Positions 44,305 through 54,169 are shown, counted from the first letter of the stretch. The stretch is DNA of 64,000 nucleotides from Salinimicrobium profundisediminis (GCF_026241755.1 NZ_JAPJDA010000002.1:124001-188000); one strand, 5' to 3'. The notes: a model not told the origin generated them from the sequence alone. Numbers and translations are program-made.

Positions 44305-44337
44305 CAAATGTATTAAAAACAAAAAGCCCCGTCAAAC
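44305..44337 (-). promoter_or_regulatory. Promoter of the DUF3108-kynA-M23-pgi operon
   Basis: On the minus strand TTTG (44337-44334) and TACATTTG (44312-44305) are 21 bp apart, matching the Bacteroidota -33 TTTG / -7 TAnnTTTG pattern. The -33 element lies in the terminator stem of the neighbouring gene. Confidence 0.5.
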
Positions 44338-44353
44338 GAATGACGGGGCTTTT
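44322..44353. terminator. Strong bidirectional terminator
   Basis: A 13-bp perfect stem AAAAGCCCCGTCA (44322-44334) / TGACGGGGCTTTT (44341-44353). The rest of the spacer (44354-44553) shows an AACTAAAACTTAAATT leader followed by ATG-AAA-AAA-AAG-TAA at 44383 and otherwise AT-rich DNA. Confidence 0.85.
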
Positions 44354-44553
44354 AATCTTATTAACCAACTAAAACTTAAATTATGAAAAAAAAGTAATTT
44401 TTTTCCCAATCCTGGTAACCACTCCAAAATTGCGGTGCAAAAGTCTTATATAAGTAGCTATTACACAACTAAAAAAATAACTTTAACGCAACTTTTTGTA
44501 AAAACCTATTTTTTTAAGTCTTAATCTACATTATCAATGAGTTGGTATCTAAT

Positions 44554-45690
44554 TTATAGTGTTCCCCGCAAATTTTGTTCTCTTTCTATAGCTTCAAAAA
44601 GGGCTTTAAAATTACCTTTTCCAAAAGATTGAGCTCCTTTTCTCTGAATGATCTCAAAGAACATGGTTGGCCTGTCAAGAACCGGCTTGGTAAATATCTG
44701 TAACAGGTAACCTTCATCATCACGATCTATCAAAACCCCAAGCTCCTTTAACGGCTCGAGTTCTTCATCTATTTCTCCCACCCGATCTAAAACATCGTCG
44801 TAATATGCCTCGGGAACATAAAGAAATTCAACTCCCCGGTCTCTCAAAGCAGTAACCGTTTCTATGATATTATCTGTAGCCACAGCGATGTGCTGTACGC
44901 CGGCTCCATTATAAAAATCAATGTATTCTTCTATCTGGGACTTCTTCTTTCCTTCGGCGGGTTCATTAATAGGAAATTTGATACGGCCGTTACCGTTACT
45001 CATCACCTTACTCATCAAGGCGGTGTATTCCGTAGAAATATCCTTATCATCAAAAGAAACCATTTGTGCGAAGCCCATTACTTTAGCGTAGAACTCACAC
45101 CACTTGTTCATTTCATTCCACCCCACATTTCCTACCATGTGATCAATGTATTTTAGACCTACATCCTTTACCTGGAAATTGGGTTTATATTCCTTGTAGC
45201 CCGGCATAAATGGCCCCGAATAATTTTTTCTTTCCACGAACACATGAACTGTTTCACCATAGGTGTGAATTCCCGAAAGCACTACATGCCCATGTTCGTC
45301 ACTCACCTCTTTAGGCTCAAAATAAGATTTCGCACCTCGTTTTGTAGTCTCTTCATAACTCTTACGGGCATCATCTACCCACAGGGCTACTACTTTAACG
45401 CCATCTCCATGCTTGTCTATATGGGCATTTATTTCGCCTCCCGGTTGCAAAGGACTGGTAAGCACCAATCTGATCTTCCCCTGCTGCAGTACATAGGAAA
45501 CCCTGTCTTTGCTGCCCGATTCAAGCCCCGAATAAGCTACAGGCTGAAAGCCCCAGGCCTGTTGGTAGTAGTAGGCTGCCTGCTTGGCATTCCCCACATA
45601 GAGTTCAACATAATCTGTACCCATTATGGGCAGGAAATCTTCTGCCTGTGGCACGGTCTTTTTTATTTCTGTTGTGTTTTCAGTAGACAT
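44554..45690 (-). CDS. hpd: 4-hydroxyphenylpyruvate dioxygenase
   Basis: A 378-aa non-heme iron dioxygenase that turns 4-hydroxyphenylpyruvate into homogentisate, second step of tyrosine catabolism. The iron ligands are H184 (YIDHMVGNV), H267 (GVQHIAVAT) and E346 (MFFEIIQRKG). Two vicinal-oxygen-chelate halves are present, with only the C-terminal one holding metal. The hmgA gene lies upstream on the same strand, so substrate flows from this enzyme to the neighbouring product. Confidence 0.97.
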   Translation of the reverse strand: MSTENTTEIKKTVPQAEDFLPIMGTDYVELYVGNAKQAAYYYQQAWGFQPVAYSGLESGSKDRVSYVLQQGKIRLVLTSPLQPGGEINAHIDKHGDGVKVVALWVDDARKSYEETTKRGAKSYFEPKEVSDEHGHVVLSGIHTYGETVHVFVERKNYSGPFMPGYKEYKPNFQVKDVGLKYIDHMVGNVGWNEMNKWCEFYAKVMGFAQMVSFDDKDISTEYTALMSKVMSNGNGRIKFPINEPAEGKKKSQIEEYIDFYNGAGVQHIAVATDNIIETVTALRDRGVEFLYVPEAYYDDVLDRVGEIDEELEPLKELGVLIDRDDEGYLLQIFTKPVLDRPTMFFEIIQRKGAQSFGKGNFKALFEAIEREQNLRGTL

Positions 45691-45751
45691 AAATAAATAT
45701 ATTTTAGGCCGCTGTGCGACATGTTTCTTTAAAGTGTTATTTATTGAACCC

Positions 45752-45770
45752 TCAAAAATGCCATTTTTGA
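45752..45770. repeat. Palindrome copy 11 (N=C) between hmgA and hpd
   Basis: TCAAAAATGCCATTTTTGA, a 19-bp perfect palindrome (odd centre) in the 92-bp spacer. Its extended arms AACC / GGTT could form a weak hairpin, but no T-run follows on the minus strand. Confidence 0.7.
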
Positions 45771-45782
45771 AAGGTTTTATTT

Positions 45783-46943
45783 TTAATGATCAAGCCATGA
45801 TTTATGGTAAGAGTCATCTGCAATCTCCATGGCATCTTCGGTCACCATTAAGGGCTTAAAAGTATCTACCATCACTGCCAGCTCTTCGGTCTCAGTCTGG
45901 CCTATACTACGCTCTACCGCTCCTGGGTGTGGCCCGTGAGGAATACCCGCCGGATGCAAAGAAATATGCCCGGCTTCAATATCATTCCGGCTCATAAAAT
46001 CGCCGTCTACGTAATATAAAACCTCATCGCTGTCTATATTGCTGTGACTGTAAGGCGCCGGTATACTTTCGGGGTGGTAATCGTAAAGACGGGGGCAAAA
46101 AGAACACACCACAAAGGCATCAGTCTCAAAAGTTTGGTGTACCGGTGGCGGCTGGTGAATTCGGCCGGTAATAGGTTCAAAATCGTGAATAGAAAAAGCA
46201 TAGGGATAATTGTAACCATCGTAACCTACTACATCAAACGGATGCGATGCGTATACCATATCAAATATTTTCCCCTGTTTCTTGATCTTGATCAAAAAAT
46301 CCCCTTTTTCATTATTTGTTTCCAGCTCATAAGGCCTTCTAATATCCCTTTCGCAAAAAGGCGAATGCTCCAGCAACTGCCCAAAATAATTACGGTAGCG
46401 TTTTGGGGTGTAAATTGGCCTTCTCGATTCTACAATGAACAACCTGTTCACTTCATCATCAAAATCAAGTTTATAAATGGTTCCGCGGGGAATTAGCAGG
46501 TAATCTCCGTATTTAAAATCCAGGTTTCCCAGGTGGGTTCTTAACTTCCCGCTGCCTTTATGAATAAAAAGCAACTCATCTGAATCTGCATTTTTATAGA
46601 AATAATCTTCTGTAGATTTTTGTGGCGCAGCCAGGGCAATATCTACATCGCTATTGGTAAGCACCACTTTTCGGCTCTTCAGGTAATCTGGGTCTGGTTT
46701 TACCTGGAAACCTTTAAACCTGTAAGACTGTATATTCTTTTCAGTAGCCACCTTCGGCTGTACATCATAGCTCCCTTTAATCTCTTTTACCTGCGTAGGC
46801 CGCTGCTCGTGATACATATTTGTATACATTCCGTCGAAGCCAATAGTTCCAAAAAGCTGTTCATAGTACAGGCTTCCATCGGGCTTTCTAAAGACGGTGT
46901 GTCTTTTATGCGGAATTTTTCCGAGGGTGTGATAAAAAGGCAT
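45783..46943 (-). CDS. hmgA: Homogentisate 1,2-dioxygenase
   Basis: A 386-aa cupin-fold iron enzyme that opens the ring of homogentisate to maleylacetoacetate. Typical blocks are YYEQLFGTIGFDGMYTNMYHEQRPTQ, YGDYLLIPRGTIYKLDF (structural cupin), HPFDVVGYDGYNYPYAF, and the metal-site region PYSHSNIDSDEVLYYVDGDF plus LHPAGIPHGPHPG. The ATG at 46943 is chosen because the family begins MPFYHTLGKIPHKRH. Upstream is a CATATTTG sequence close to the -7 consensus. Maleylacetoacetate isomerase and fumarylacetoacetase are not in this window. Confidence 0.96.
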   Translation of the reverse strand: MPFYHTLGKIPHKRHTVFRKPDGSLYYEQLFGTIGFDGMYTNMYHEQRPTQVKEIKGSYDVQPKVATEKNIQSYRFKGFQVKPDPDYLKSRKVVLTNSDVDIALAAPQKSTEDYFYKNADSDELLFIHKGSGKLRTHLGNLDFKYGDYLLIPRGTIYKLDFDDEVNRLFIVESRRPIYTPKRYRNYFGQLLEHSPFCERDIRRPYELETNNEKGDFLIKIKKQGKIFDMVYASHPFDVVGYDGYNYPYAFSIHDFEPITGRIHQPPPVHQTFETDAFVVCSFCPRLYDYHPESIPAPYSHSNIDSDEVLYYVDGDFMSRNDIEAGHISLHPAGIPHGPHPGAVERSIGQTETEELAVMVDTFKPLMVTEDAMEIADDSYHKSWLDH

Positions 46944-47056
46944 GTTGTTTATTTTAATGAAAACGTTTTCGTAAATTTCCGTAATGAGTCTCAAAACTCC
47001 TGAAGGAACAGCTACAAATATGAACAATTTTTAGCTAAATATCCGTTAAAGGACCT

Positions 47057-49279
47057 CTAAAACCAGAAGCCCAGGCTAAAATACCACTGACTTTCCTTCC
47101 TTTCGGGGGAAATAGAATATTTTACCTCAACAGGACCTAAAAAGGTCTCCAGGCCGTATCCTATAGCATATCCCGAATACTCCGGCCACTTGATCCATTT
47201 CCCTCCTTCAAAAAGTTCATTTTCAACATTAGCAAAATTAGCGCTAAGAATAAGGTGGCTGTTTTCCAGAAATTTGTAATCAAGCTCCAGCAAACCTTTA
47301 GTAAAACTATCTCCCGAAAGGTTTATAAATTCATAGCCGTAAAAAGAGGTAAAATTGTTTATGAAGTCATTGCCGTAACCGCCCAAAAAGAAGTCAAAAA
47401 TATTATTCGAACGACTACCAATCCTGAACCCCGCTTCCGAAGAAATTCTTACCGCCAACTGATCTACAGGAGAAAAAGCAGTTCCAAGAGTTCCCTTTGT
47501 GACAGAAAATGGTGAAAAATTATCTCTCGACGACAGGAGGTGCCAGTGAAAATCACTTTCAAAATAAACCCCGCGTGTGGGAAAATATTTAGAATCCCTG
47601 CTGTCGTAAAGCAAATATCCGAAAGGAGCATAATAAGAGCTGTCATCAAACTCTCCATTTGACGGCTGTGCAGGACCTGAGGTATTAAGCGTTTCTGAAG
47701 TTACACTAAGATGTTTGTGCTCCAGCCCTACCCCAAAAGAAAATACCTGCTGAAAAAGCGTCTCTAAATAAAGCTGATTTGTAAGATCTTCATAGTCTAT
47801 CTCCAGTTTATTGATCCCTTCGCTTTCAAACCCCGAATTCTCGTTAGCGAGGTCAAACGAAACTCCTTTGCTAAAGCTATTGTACCTTGATCTAAACCCC
47901 ACGCTCCAATAGTAGCCTTTATCAATATAGTAGTTGAAGTTATACCTAAAGTTATCTCCCAGGACCACATCAAGGGAACTTACATCATTAGCCACAAGAA
48001 AGCTTTTATGGGTGATATTAAGGAGTACACCGCTGTGATAGACGTTGTCATAATGCACACCCATTCTCAAAAGGGTTTTACTTGAATTTTCCTCGAGCTG
48101 CAGCACAAGGGCATGACCTCCGTTTGAAGGGGCAAGCCGGTAATTTATCCGGTTAAAGTTCCTGGTGGCCGAAAGGTTATTGATGCCAAGGTTTAAATCT
48201 CTGTAGGTAATAGTATCGGGCGACTGAATTTTCAATTTCCCCATAATATACGCCCTGGGATAAGATGTGTTCCCTTCTATCTGTACCCCGGTGATGTACA
48301 AAGATTCTACAGGTGAAATGTAATTCTGCGGTGCCGGCTTTTCTTTCTGCCTGGCCGCGATCTCCTTCAGGTTGGGTAACATTGCCCGCGCAGCGGCCTC
48401 GCCTTCATCAATGATCTCCCGGCCTTTTTCAAAAGAAACTACAGAGAAAGGTTTGATGTCAGGATCTATATAAACATCTGTCTTTTCAATTTTGTCGCGC
48501 ATATCGGTGATGGTCCTGAAGTTACTTACCTGGGTGAGGATATCAAAAACCGACCTGAGTTCATCCCTTTTCATAAGGGTGTCCTGCACGTCGACACCAA
48601 TAATGATATCTGCCCCCCTGCGCTTCACCTCTTCTACCGGATAATTATTTACAACTCCCCCGTCTACCAGCAATTGTCCGTCAATGATCACGGGACTGAA
48701 CAGGCTTGGGATGGCTGCACTTGCCGAAATGGCCTGCGGGAGATGCCCCTCATCAAGCAAAACTTCCTTCCCCGTTTCAATGTTGGCAGCAACAGCGAAA
48801 AAAGGAATAGGCAAAGCCTCAAAATCCTGATTTTCCTCCAAATGCAGCGTTAGCTTAGACATGAGGTTGTAGACATTTTGCCCCCTTGAAAGCGCAGACG
48901 GGAAACTAATATTAAAATTATCAAAGGGCAGCGTAAGTGCATATTTTTCTGAATCCCTTTTCTCGTAAAAAGTCTTGGCACTGCGGGGTAGTTCGTCCTG
49001 GAGCAGGATATTAAAGTTGATGGTTTGAAAAATACTGTCCAGCTGGTGAGCCGAATAGCCTGCAGAATAAAGAGCCCCAACAATAGCCCCCATGCTGGTA
49101 CCGCCAATAACATCAATGCGCACCCCGGCTTCTTCGAGCACCTTAAGCACCCCAATATGGGCCAGGCCTTTGGCCCCGCCCCCACTAAGTACCAACCCTA
49201 CCTTTGGATCTTCCTGCTCCTGGGCAATTCCCGGCAGAAATCCCAAAAAAAGGAAAAATATGCAGAGTTTTTTAGTCAT
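47057..49279 (-). CDS. Patatin-like phospholipase with POTRA and outer-membrane barrel
   Basis: A 740-aa exported protein. The N-terminal patatin domain has the oxyanion loop GLVLSGGGAKGLAHIG, the nucleophile GGTSMGAIVG and the Asp dyad partner VDGGVVNNYP. It is followed by a POTRA-like domain (LYITGVQIEGNTSYPRAYIMGKLKIQ) and a 16-strand-type Omp85 barrel ending YFSLGFWF. This is the PlpD/type Vd or patatin-Omp85 layout. The enzyme may be displayed at the surface or periplasm and hydrolyse phospholipids. It overlaps uvrC upstream by 8 nt. Confidence 0.92.
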   Translation of the reverse strand: MTKKLCIFFLFLGFLPGIAQEQEDPKVGLVLSGGGAKGLAHIGVLKVLEEAGVRIDVIGGTSMGAIVGALYSAGYSAHQLDSIFQTINFNILLQDELPRSAKTFYEKRDSEKYALTLPFDNFNISFPSALSRGQNVYNLMSKLTLHLEENQDFEALPIPFFAVAANIETGKEVLLDEGHLPQAISASAAIPSLFSPVIIDGQLLVDGGVVNNYPVEEVKRRGADIIIGVDVQDTLMKRDELRSVFDILTQVSNFRTITDMRDKIEKTDVYIDPDIKPFSVVSFEKGREIIDEGEAAARAMLPNLKEIAARQKEKPAPQNYISPVESLYITGVQIEGNTSYPRAYIMGKLKIQSPDTITYRDLNLGINNLSATRNFNRINYRLAPSNGGHALVLQLEENSSKTLLRMGVHYDNVYHSGVLLNITHKSFLVANDVSSLDVVLGDNFRYNFNYYIDKGYYWSVGFRSRYNSFSKGVSFDLANENSGFESEGINKLEIDYEDLTNQLYLETLFQQVFSFGVGLEHKHLSVTSETLNTSGPAQPSNGEFDDSSYYAPFGYLLYDSRDSKYFPTRGVYFESDFHWHLLSSRDNFSPFSVTKGTLGTAFSPVDQLAVRISSEAGFRIGSRSNNIFDFFLGGYGNDFINNFTSFYGYEFINLSGDSFTKGLLELDYKFLENSHLILSANFANVENELFEGGKWIKWPEYSGYAIGYGLETFLGPVEVKYSISPERKESQWYFSLGFWF

Positions 49280-51071
49280 TTTCTGAATGGTAAAATTGAT
49301 AGATCAGCGTGGCTTTGGATTTCCCAATGACCGAAGATAAACTTTCTATCGACGCTTCTTTCACTCTTTTTACAGACCTGAAATTCTTGAGCAACTCAAC
49401 CACGGTTTTTTCTCCAATTCCCGGAATCTCTTCAAGTTCGGTATTAAGGGCAACACTGCTGCGCTTTTGCCTGTGAAAGGTAATACCAAACCTGTGCGCT
49501 TCATTCCTCAACTGCTGAATGATCTTAAGGGTCTCCGATTTTTTATCGAGGTATAAAGGAATAGAATCTCCCGGATAAAAAATTTCCTCCAGCCTTTTTG
49601 CTATTCCAATAATGGCGATCTTTCCTCTAAGCCCAAGTGTCTCCAAAGCTTTTACTCCCGAAGACAACTGACCCTTCCCACCGTCTACTATCACCAGCTG
49701 CGGCAAAGGTTCCCCTTCTTCCAGGAGTCTGCGGTACCGCCTGAAGACTACCTCTTCCATAGAAGCAAAATCGTTAGGCCCCTCAACAGTTTTAATATTG
49801 AATTTGCGGTAATCTTTTTTACTGGCTTTCCCATCTTTAAAGACCACACAGGCTGCCACAGGATTACTCCCCTGGATATTTGAGTTGTCAAAACATTCAA
49901 TATGCCTTGGCTCCTCGTTTAGCCTGAGGTCCTGTTTCATCTGGGCCATAATACGGTTTACATGCCGGTCTGGATCTACGATCTTCATTTGCTTGAAACG
50001 CTCCTGCCTAAAGTATTTTGCATTTCTTGTAGAGAGATCTACAATTTGTTTTTTGTCTCCCAATACGGGCACAGTCACCTTAATTTCTTCACCCACATCA
50101 ACCTTAAAAGGAACATATATTTCACGGGTGAGAGAATTGAACCTTTGCCTGATCTCGGTGATACCCAGTTCTAGTAGTTCCTGGTCTGTCTCGCTGAGCT
50201 TTTTCTTCATTTCTATAGTATGAGACCTTATAATGGCCCCGTGCGACAATTGTAAAAAATTCACATAGCCATACCCCTCATCGCTCACAATCGAGAACAC
50301 ATCTACATTGTTGATCTTTGGATTTACTACTGTAGATTTAGCCTGATAGTTCTCTAAAATGTCAATTTTGGTCTTGATTTTTTGCGCCTCCTCAAATTCC
50401 ATTTTTTCGGCGTGGTCTTTCATTTGCTGCCTGAACTGCTGTAAAGAGTCCTTAAAATTTCCTTTGACGATTTGGCGTATGGCGTCAATCTTTTTCTGGT
50501 ACTCTGCTTCAGCTTCATAGGCTTCACAAGGCCCCATGCAGTTCCCAAGATGGTACTCCAGGCACACTTTATACTTCCCGTTCCTTATTTTATCTTCAGC
50601 AAGGTCATAGTTGCAGGTGCGAAGAGGATAAACGCCCTTAATCAAGTCCATAAGCGTGTGTATGGTCTTAAAACTGGTAAAAGGGCCGTAGTATTCACTG
50701 CCATCCTTAACTAAGCGGCGGGTAGCAAAAACCCTCGGAAACCTCTCATTTTTGATACATATCCACGGGTAAGTCTTATCGTCTTTCAACATTACGTTGA
50801 AGCGCGGCTGGTGCTTCTTAATGAGGTTATTTTCCAGGAGAAGCGCATCGGTTTCCGAAGAAACCACAATATGCCTAATCTCATGGATTTTTTTCACCAT
50901 CACGCGAATGCGATGGCTATCATTGTTCTTGGTAAAGTATGAAGTGACCCTTTTTTTGAGGTTTTTAGCTTTTCCCACGTAAAGGATCCTTCCGTTTTTG
51001 TCAAAGTACTGGTAGACCCCCGGATTTTCGGGGAGGGTTTTTAATTGTACTTCCAGCTTATTTTCCTCCAT
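49272..51071 (-). CDS. uvrC: Excinuclease ABC subunit C
   Basis: A 599-aa nucleotide-excision-repair nuclease that makes both incisions with UvrB. The N-terminal GIY-YIG domain is GVYQYFDKNGRILYVGKAKNLKKRV. The UVR motif lies near residue 205 (EKMEFEEAQKIKTKIDILE), the RNase H-like C-terminal nuclease has ECFDNSNIQGSNPVAACVVF and VIVDGGKGQL (catalytic Asp residues), and two helix-hairpin-helix motifs close the protein (LEEIPGIGEKTVVELLKNF). Full length. The 251-bp gap downstream of its start (51072-51322) shows two near copies of the palindrome half GTCAAAAATGTCAAAAA and no gene. Confidence 0.97.
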   Translation of the reverse strand: MEENKLEVQLKTLPENPGVYQYFDKNGRILYVGKAKNLKKRVTSYFTKNNDSHRIRVMVKKIHEIRHIVVSSETDALLLENNLIKKHQPRFNVMLKDDKTYPWICIKNERFPRVFATRRLVKDGSEYYGPFTSFKTIHTLMDLIKGVYPLRTCNYDLAEDKIRNGKYKVCLEYHLGNCMGPCEAYEAEAEYQKKIDAIRQIVKGNFKDSLQQFRQQMKDHAEKMEFEEAQKIKTKIDILENYQAKSTVVNPKINNVDVFSIVSDEGYGYVNFLQLSHGAIIRSHTIEMKKKLSETDQELLELGITEIRQRFNSLTREIYVPFKVDVGEEIKVTVPVLGDKKQIVDLSTRNAKYFRQERFKQMKIVDPDRHVNRIMAQMKQDLRLNEEPRHIECFDNSNIQGSNPVAACVVFKDGKASKKDYRKFNIKTVEGPNDFASMEEVVFRRYRRLLEEGEPLPQLVIVDGGKGQLSSGVKALETLGLRGKIAIIGIAKRLEEIFYPGDSIPLYLDKKSETLKIIQQLRNEAHRFGITFHRQKRSSVALNTELEEIPGIGEKTVVELLKNFRSVKRVKEASIESLSSVIGKSKATLIYQFYHSEND

Positions 51072-51322
51072 GCTTCAAAGGTAAAATATTAGAATTTGCC
51101 TTTTTGGATAGGTTCGGGTGTATAGTGTTAAAAATTTCTTCTGAAGCTTCAGGTGTCAAAAATGTCAAAAAGAAGGATTACTTCGGAAGAAACAGGAATC
51201 ATAAAAGGGCTTTAAAGAACCTTCCGAAGTATAAAACCGATGGGGATTCACTTCATTTTCAGCAGAATATATTTTCAGAAATAGTTAAGATTTTAAAAAT
51301 CTGCTTTTAGTACCTTGCGTTC

Positions 51323-51748
51323 ATGGAAAAAATTACCATTGGCCGTTTTGACAAGGCAGATTTTCCCGATCTACACCTCGAAGACATAGCAGTTAAGGTA
51401 GATACAGGAGCTTACACCTCATCCATCCACTGCGATCACATCGTGGAAGAAAAAGGGGTGCTAAAATGCACATTTTTGGATGAAGAGCACCCGCTGTACA
51501 ATGGCCGCACTTACAGGTTTAAAGACTATGATATTGTTTTTGTGAAAAGCAGTAATGGCATTGTTCAAAAGCGTTATCAAATCCAGACCACGATCACCCT
51601 GTTTGGAAAGACCCGGAAAATTTCCCTGTCCCTTTCGGCTCGGCAGGAGATGAGATTTCCCGTACTTTTGGGCCGTAAATTTATAACTAGAAAATATATC
51701 GTAGATACCGAGTATTACGATCTCTCTTTTAAGAAGAAACAAGAATGA
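51323..51748 (+). CDS. RimB-like retropepsin-family protease
   Basis: A 141-aa member of the RimK-associated 'ATP-dependent zinc protease' family, which has a retropepsin-like fold. The catalytic motif is V-D27-T28-G29-A30; ending [18 protein letters not shown] is characteristic. Pseudomonas RimB, a relative, removes glutamates added to ribosomal protein S6 by RimK. The start overlaps none; its stop overlaps rimK by 4 nt (ATGA), implying coupling. A TACCTTGC sequence a few bases upstream resembles a -7 box. Confidence 0.88.
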   Translation: MEKITIGRFDKADFPDLHLEDIAVKVDTGAYTSSIHCDHIVEEKGVLKCTFLDEEHPLYNGRTYRFKDYDIVFVKSSNGIVQKRYQIQTTITLFGKTRKISLSLSARQEMRFPVLLGRKFITRKYIVDTEYYDLSFKKKQE

Positions 51749-52617
51749 ATATAAAGATCCTTTCCAGGAACAGCAGCCTGTACTCCACGCAACGGCTTGT
51801 AGAGGCAGCTAAAAAAAGGCATCACGATGTCGAGATCATTGACCCTCTCAAGTGTGACCTCATTATTGAAAAGAAACACCCGAGTATTTACTACAAAGGC
51901 AGGCATATTGAAGACGCCGATGCTGTAATTCCGAGAATTGGGGCTTCGGTTACTTTTTACGGTACTGCAGTGGTACGTCAATTTGAGATGATGGGCGTTT
52001 TTTCTACTACCGAGTCACAATCTCTGGTAAGGAGCCGTGATAAACTGAGAAGCCTGCAGGTACTCTCTCGCGCCAGGCTTGGACTTCCTAAAACCGTGTT
52101 CACCAATTATTCTAAAGATGTTGGGGAAGTTATAGACCACGTGGGAGGTGCCCCTTTGATCATTAAATTGCTTGAAGGAACCCAGGGCCTTGGAGTTGTT
52201 CTTGCTGAGACCAAAAACGCAGCCGAATCGGTCATTGAAGCTTTTAACGGGCTGCAGGCAAGGGTAATTGTACAGGAGTTTATCAAGGAAGCCGGTGGTG
52301 CCGATATACGGGCATTTGTTGTGGATGGCCATGTAGTTGGAGCCATGAAGAGACAGGGAAAAGAAGGGGAATTTCGTTCTAATCTTCACCGTGGCGGTAC
52401 TGCAAGCATCATTCAGCTTACAGACGACGAAGAGAACGCAGCCATTAAAGCAGCCAAAGCAATGGGACTGGGTGTTGCCGGTGTAGACATGCTACAAAGC
52501 TCCCGCGGACCGCTTATTCTTGAAGTAAATTCTTCTCCGGGCCTAGAAGGCATAGAAGAAGCCACTGGAAAAGATATAGCTAAAACCATTATTCGTTATA
52601 TTGAGCGAAATGTTTAG
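51745..52617 (+). CDS. rimK: RimK-type ATP-grasp ligase
   Basis: A 290-aa ATP-grasp enzyme. RimK adds glutamates to the C-terminus of ribosomal protein S6. Blocks: an N-terminal domain with [21 protein letters not shown], the glycine-rich loop [18 protein letters not shown] and Mg ligands in [18 protein letters not shown] and [14 protein letters not shown] (Glu and Asn), and the R-x-NLHRGG substrate loop. A fusion or cofactor partner is not visible. It is coupled to the RimB-like gene and followed 3 bp later by the aspartoacylase-family hydrolase. Confidence 0.95.
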   Translation: MNIKILSRNSSLYSTQRLVEAAKKRHHDVEIIDPLKCDLIIEKKHPSIYYKGRHIEDADAVIPRIGASVTFYGTAVVRQFEMMGVFSTTESQSLVRSRDKLRSLQVLSRARLGLPKTVFTNYSKDVGEVIDHVGGAPLIIKLLEGTQGLGVVLAETKNAAESVIEAFNGLQARVIVQEFIKEAGGADIRAFVVDGHVVGAMKRQGKEGEFRSNLHRGGTASIIQLTDDEENAAIKAAKAMGLGVAGVDMLQSSRGPLILEVNSSPGLEGIEEATGKDIAKTIIRYIERNV

Positions 52618-52620
52618 TAT

Positions 52621-53622
52621 ATGGCATCTATAGATGAGAACAATGTTCTTGAGATCTTAGGGAAAAGAGTACCTCCCGGCAAAAGTGCAACGATTAACTT
52701 TAACATGGCCAAACTCTACACCACTACCCATGTAGAAGTGCCAATTATTATTGAAAGGTCAAAAAAATCCGGCCCGGTGGTACTTATCACCGCGGGGATT
52801 CACGGTGATGAGATCAATGGCGTAGAGGTGGTGCGCCAGCTTATAGTAAAAGAAATAAACAAACCTGCCAGGGGCACCGTGATTTGTATTCCTATTCTAA
52901 ATGTCTTCGGATTTTTAAATATGGCACGCGAATTCCCTGATGGGCGCGACCTTAACAGGGTTTTCCCGGGTTCCAAAAATGGCTCTTTGGCCAGCCGTTT
53001 TGCTTACCAGTTTGTACAAAAGATACTGCCGGTAGCCGATTTTTGTATGGACTTTCATACCGGCGGGGCAAGCCGGTTTAACGCTCCTCAAATCAGGATT
53101 AAAAAAGGAGAGGAAATGGCCATGCACTATGCCAGGATCTTTAATGCACCTTTTACGATCATCTCCAAGACCATTACCAAATCATACAGGGAAACCTGTG
53201 CAAAACAGGGCAAACCGGTGCTGCTCTTTGAAGGAGGAAAATCACAGGACAGCAACAAAACCATTGCAAAACAGGGGGTAGAAGGGGTGATGCGCATTCT
53301 TGATCATTTTGAAATGCTCAAGCCAAAATTTGATGTGCCCGATCCTACAGGGGAAACAATTATTATAGAATACAGCAGCTGGATGAGGGCAAAATACAGT
53401 GGCCTTCTACATGTAAAGATCCCCTGCGGCAAACACGTGGAAAAAGGTGAATATATTGCTACTATTACCGACCCTTACGGAAAGCTGAGGCACAAAGTAA
53501 AAGCTCCAAATACAGGTTACATTATAAATGTGAATGAATCGCCCATTGTTTACCAGGGGGATGCCATTTTCCATATTTCTCTTTCAAAAGAATCCTATGA
53601 ACAAGAAACAGCTTCGGCTTGA
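52621..53622 (+). CDS. Succinylglutamate desuccinylase/aspartoacylase-family zinc hydrolase
   Basis: A 333-aa M14-like hydrolase. Zinc ligands are in GIHGDEINGVEV (His and Glu) and CMDFHTGGASRF (His). The Arg and substrate-binding region is FPDGRDLNRVFPG. The C-terminal 100 residues form a beta domain with biotinyl-like strands (KIPCGKHVEKGEYIATITDP). Family members cleave N-acyl amino acids. Conserved neighbourhood with RimK and the RimB-like protease suggests it acts on a glutamate or peptide product of that system. The next gene starts inside its last 26 nt. Confidence 0.9.
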   Translation: MASIDENNVLEILGKRVPPGKSATINFNMAKLYTTTHVEVPIIIERSKKSGPVVLITAGIHGDEINGVEVVRQLIVKEINKPARGTVICIPILNVFGFLNMAREFPDGRDLNRVFPGSKNGSLASRFAYQFVQKILPVADFCMDFHTGGASRFNAPQIRIKKGEEMAMHYARIFNAPFTIISKTITKSYRETCAKQGKPVLLFEGGKSQDSNKTIAKQGVEGVMRILDHFEMLKPKFDVPDPTGETIIIEYSSWMRAKYSGLLHVKIPCGKHVEKGEYIATITDPYGKLRHKVKAPNTGYIINVNESPIVYQGDAIFHISLSKESYEQETASA

Positions 53623-54169
53623 GTACAAAGAACTAAGAGACTCCCTCACCCCGGAACACATTGAAAAAGGCAGCCTGGAGATTGCCAATCGCCTTTTAGA
53701 TCTTCCTATTTGGAACTTTTCTTATTACCACCTGTTTCTGAGTATTTCAGAAAAAAAAGAAGTTGACACACAGCTCATTTTACACATCCTGCAGGGCAAG
53801 GATAAGAATATTGTACTCTCAAAATCCGATTTCAAAAGTGGCTCTCTTACCAATTACCTGCTCACAGACTCCACCGTTATTAAAGTTAACGACTGGGGAA
53901 TTCCGGAGCCGGTAGATGGCATTGAGATCCCGGCTACAAAAATTGATGTGGTTTTTATTCCGCTACTGGTTTTTGATAAAAAAGGCAACCGAATAGGCTA
54001 CGGAAAAGGATTCTACGACAGGTTTCTTTCCCTTTGCACAAAAGAAGTAGTAAAAGTAGGATTATCGCTATTTCCGGCTGAAGAAGAGATTAAAGAAATT
54101 AACGAACACGACGTTCCATTGGACTACTGCATCACTCCCGGCAAAATATATAATTTCAAAAATTTGTAA
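53597..54169 (+). CDS. 5-formyltetrahydrofolate cyclo-ligase
   Basis: A 190-aa enzyme converting 5-formyl-THF to 5,10-methenyl-THF with ATP, keeping folate in usable form. The N-terminus MNKKQLRLEYKELRDSL and the signature GYGKGFYDRFL, with VDVVFIPLLVFDKKGNR before it, identify the family. The ATG at 53597 is the family start. It overlaps the 3' end of the hydrolase gene by 26 nt, so it is cotranscribed though functionally unrelated. Confidence 0.93.
   Translation: MNKKQLRLEYKELRDSLTPEHIEKGSLEIANRLLDLPIWNFSYYHLFLSISEKKEVDTQLILHILQGKDKNIVLSKSDFKSGSLTNYLLTDSTVIKVNDWGIPEPVDGIEIPATKIDVVFIPLLVFDKKGNRIGYGKGFYDRFLSLCTKEVVKVGLSLFPAEEEIKEINEHDVPLDYCITPGKIYNFKNL

Noticed and set aside
8877-51230. Many CTTCGGAAG/CTTCCGAAG sites as another iterated palindrome
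   Set aside because: Most lie in genes as Ser-Glu (TCG GAA) or Leu-Pro-Lys codons, so codon preference is enough to explain them.
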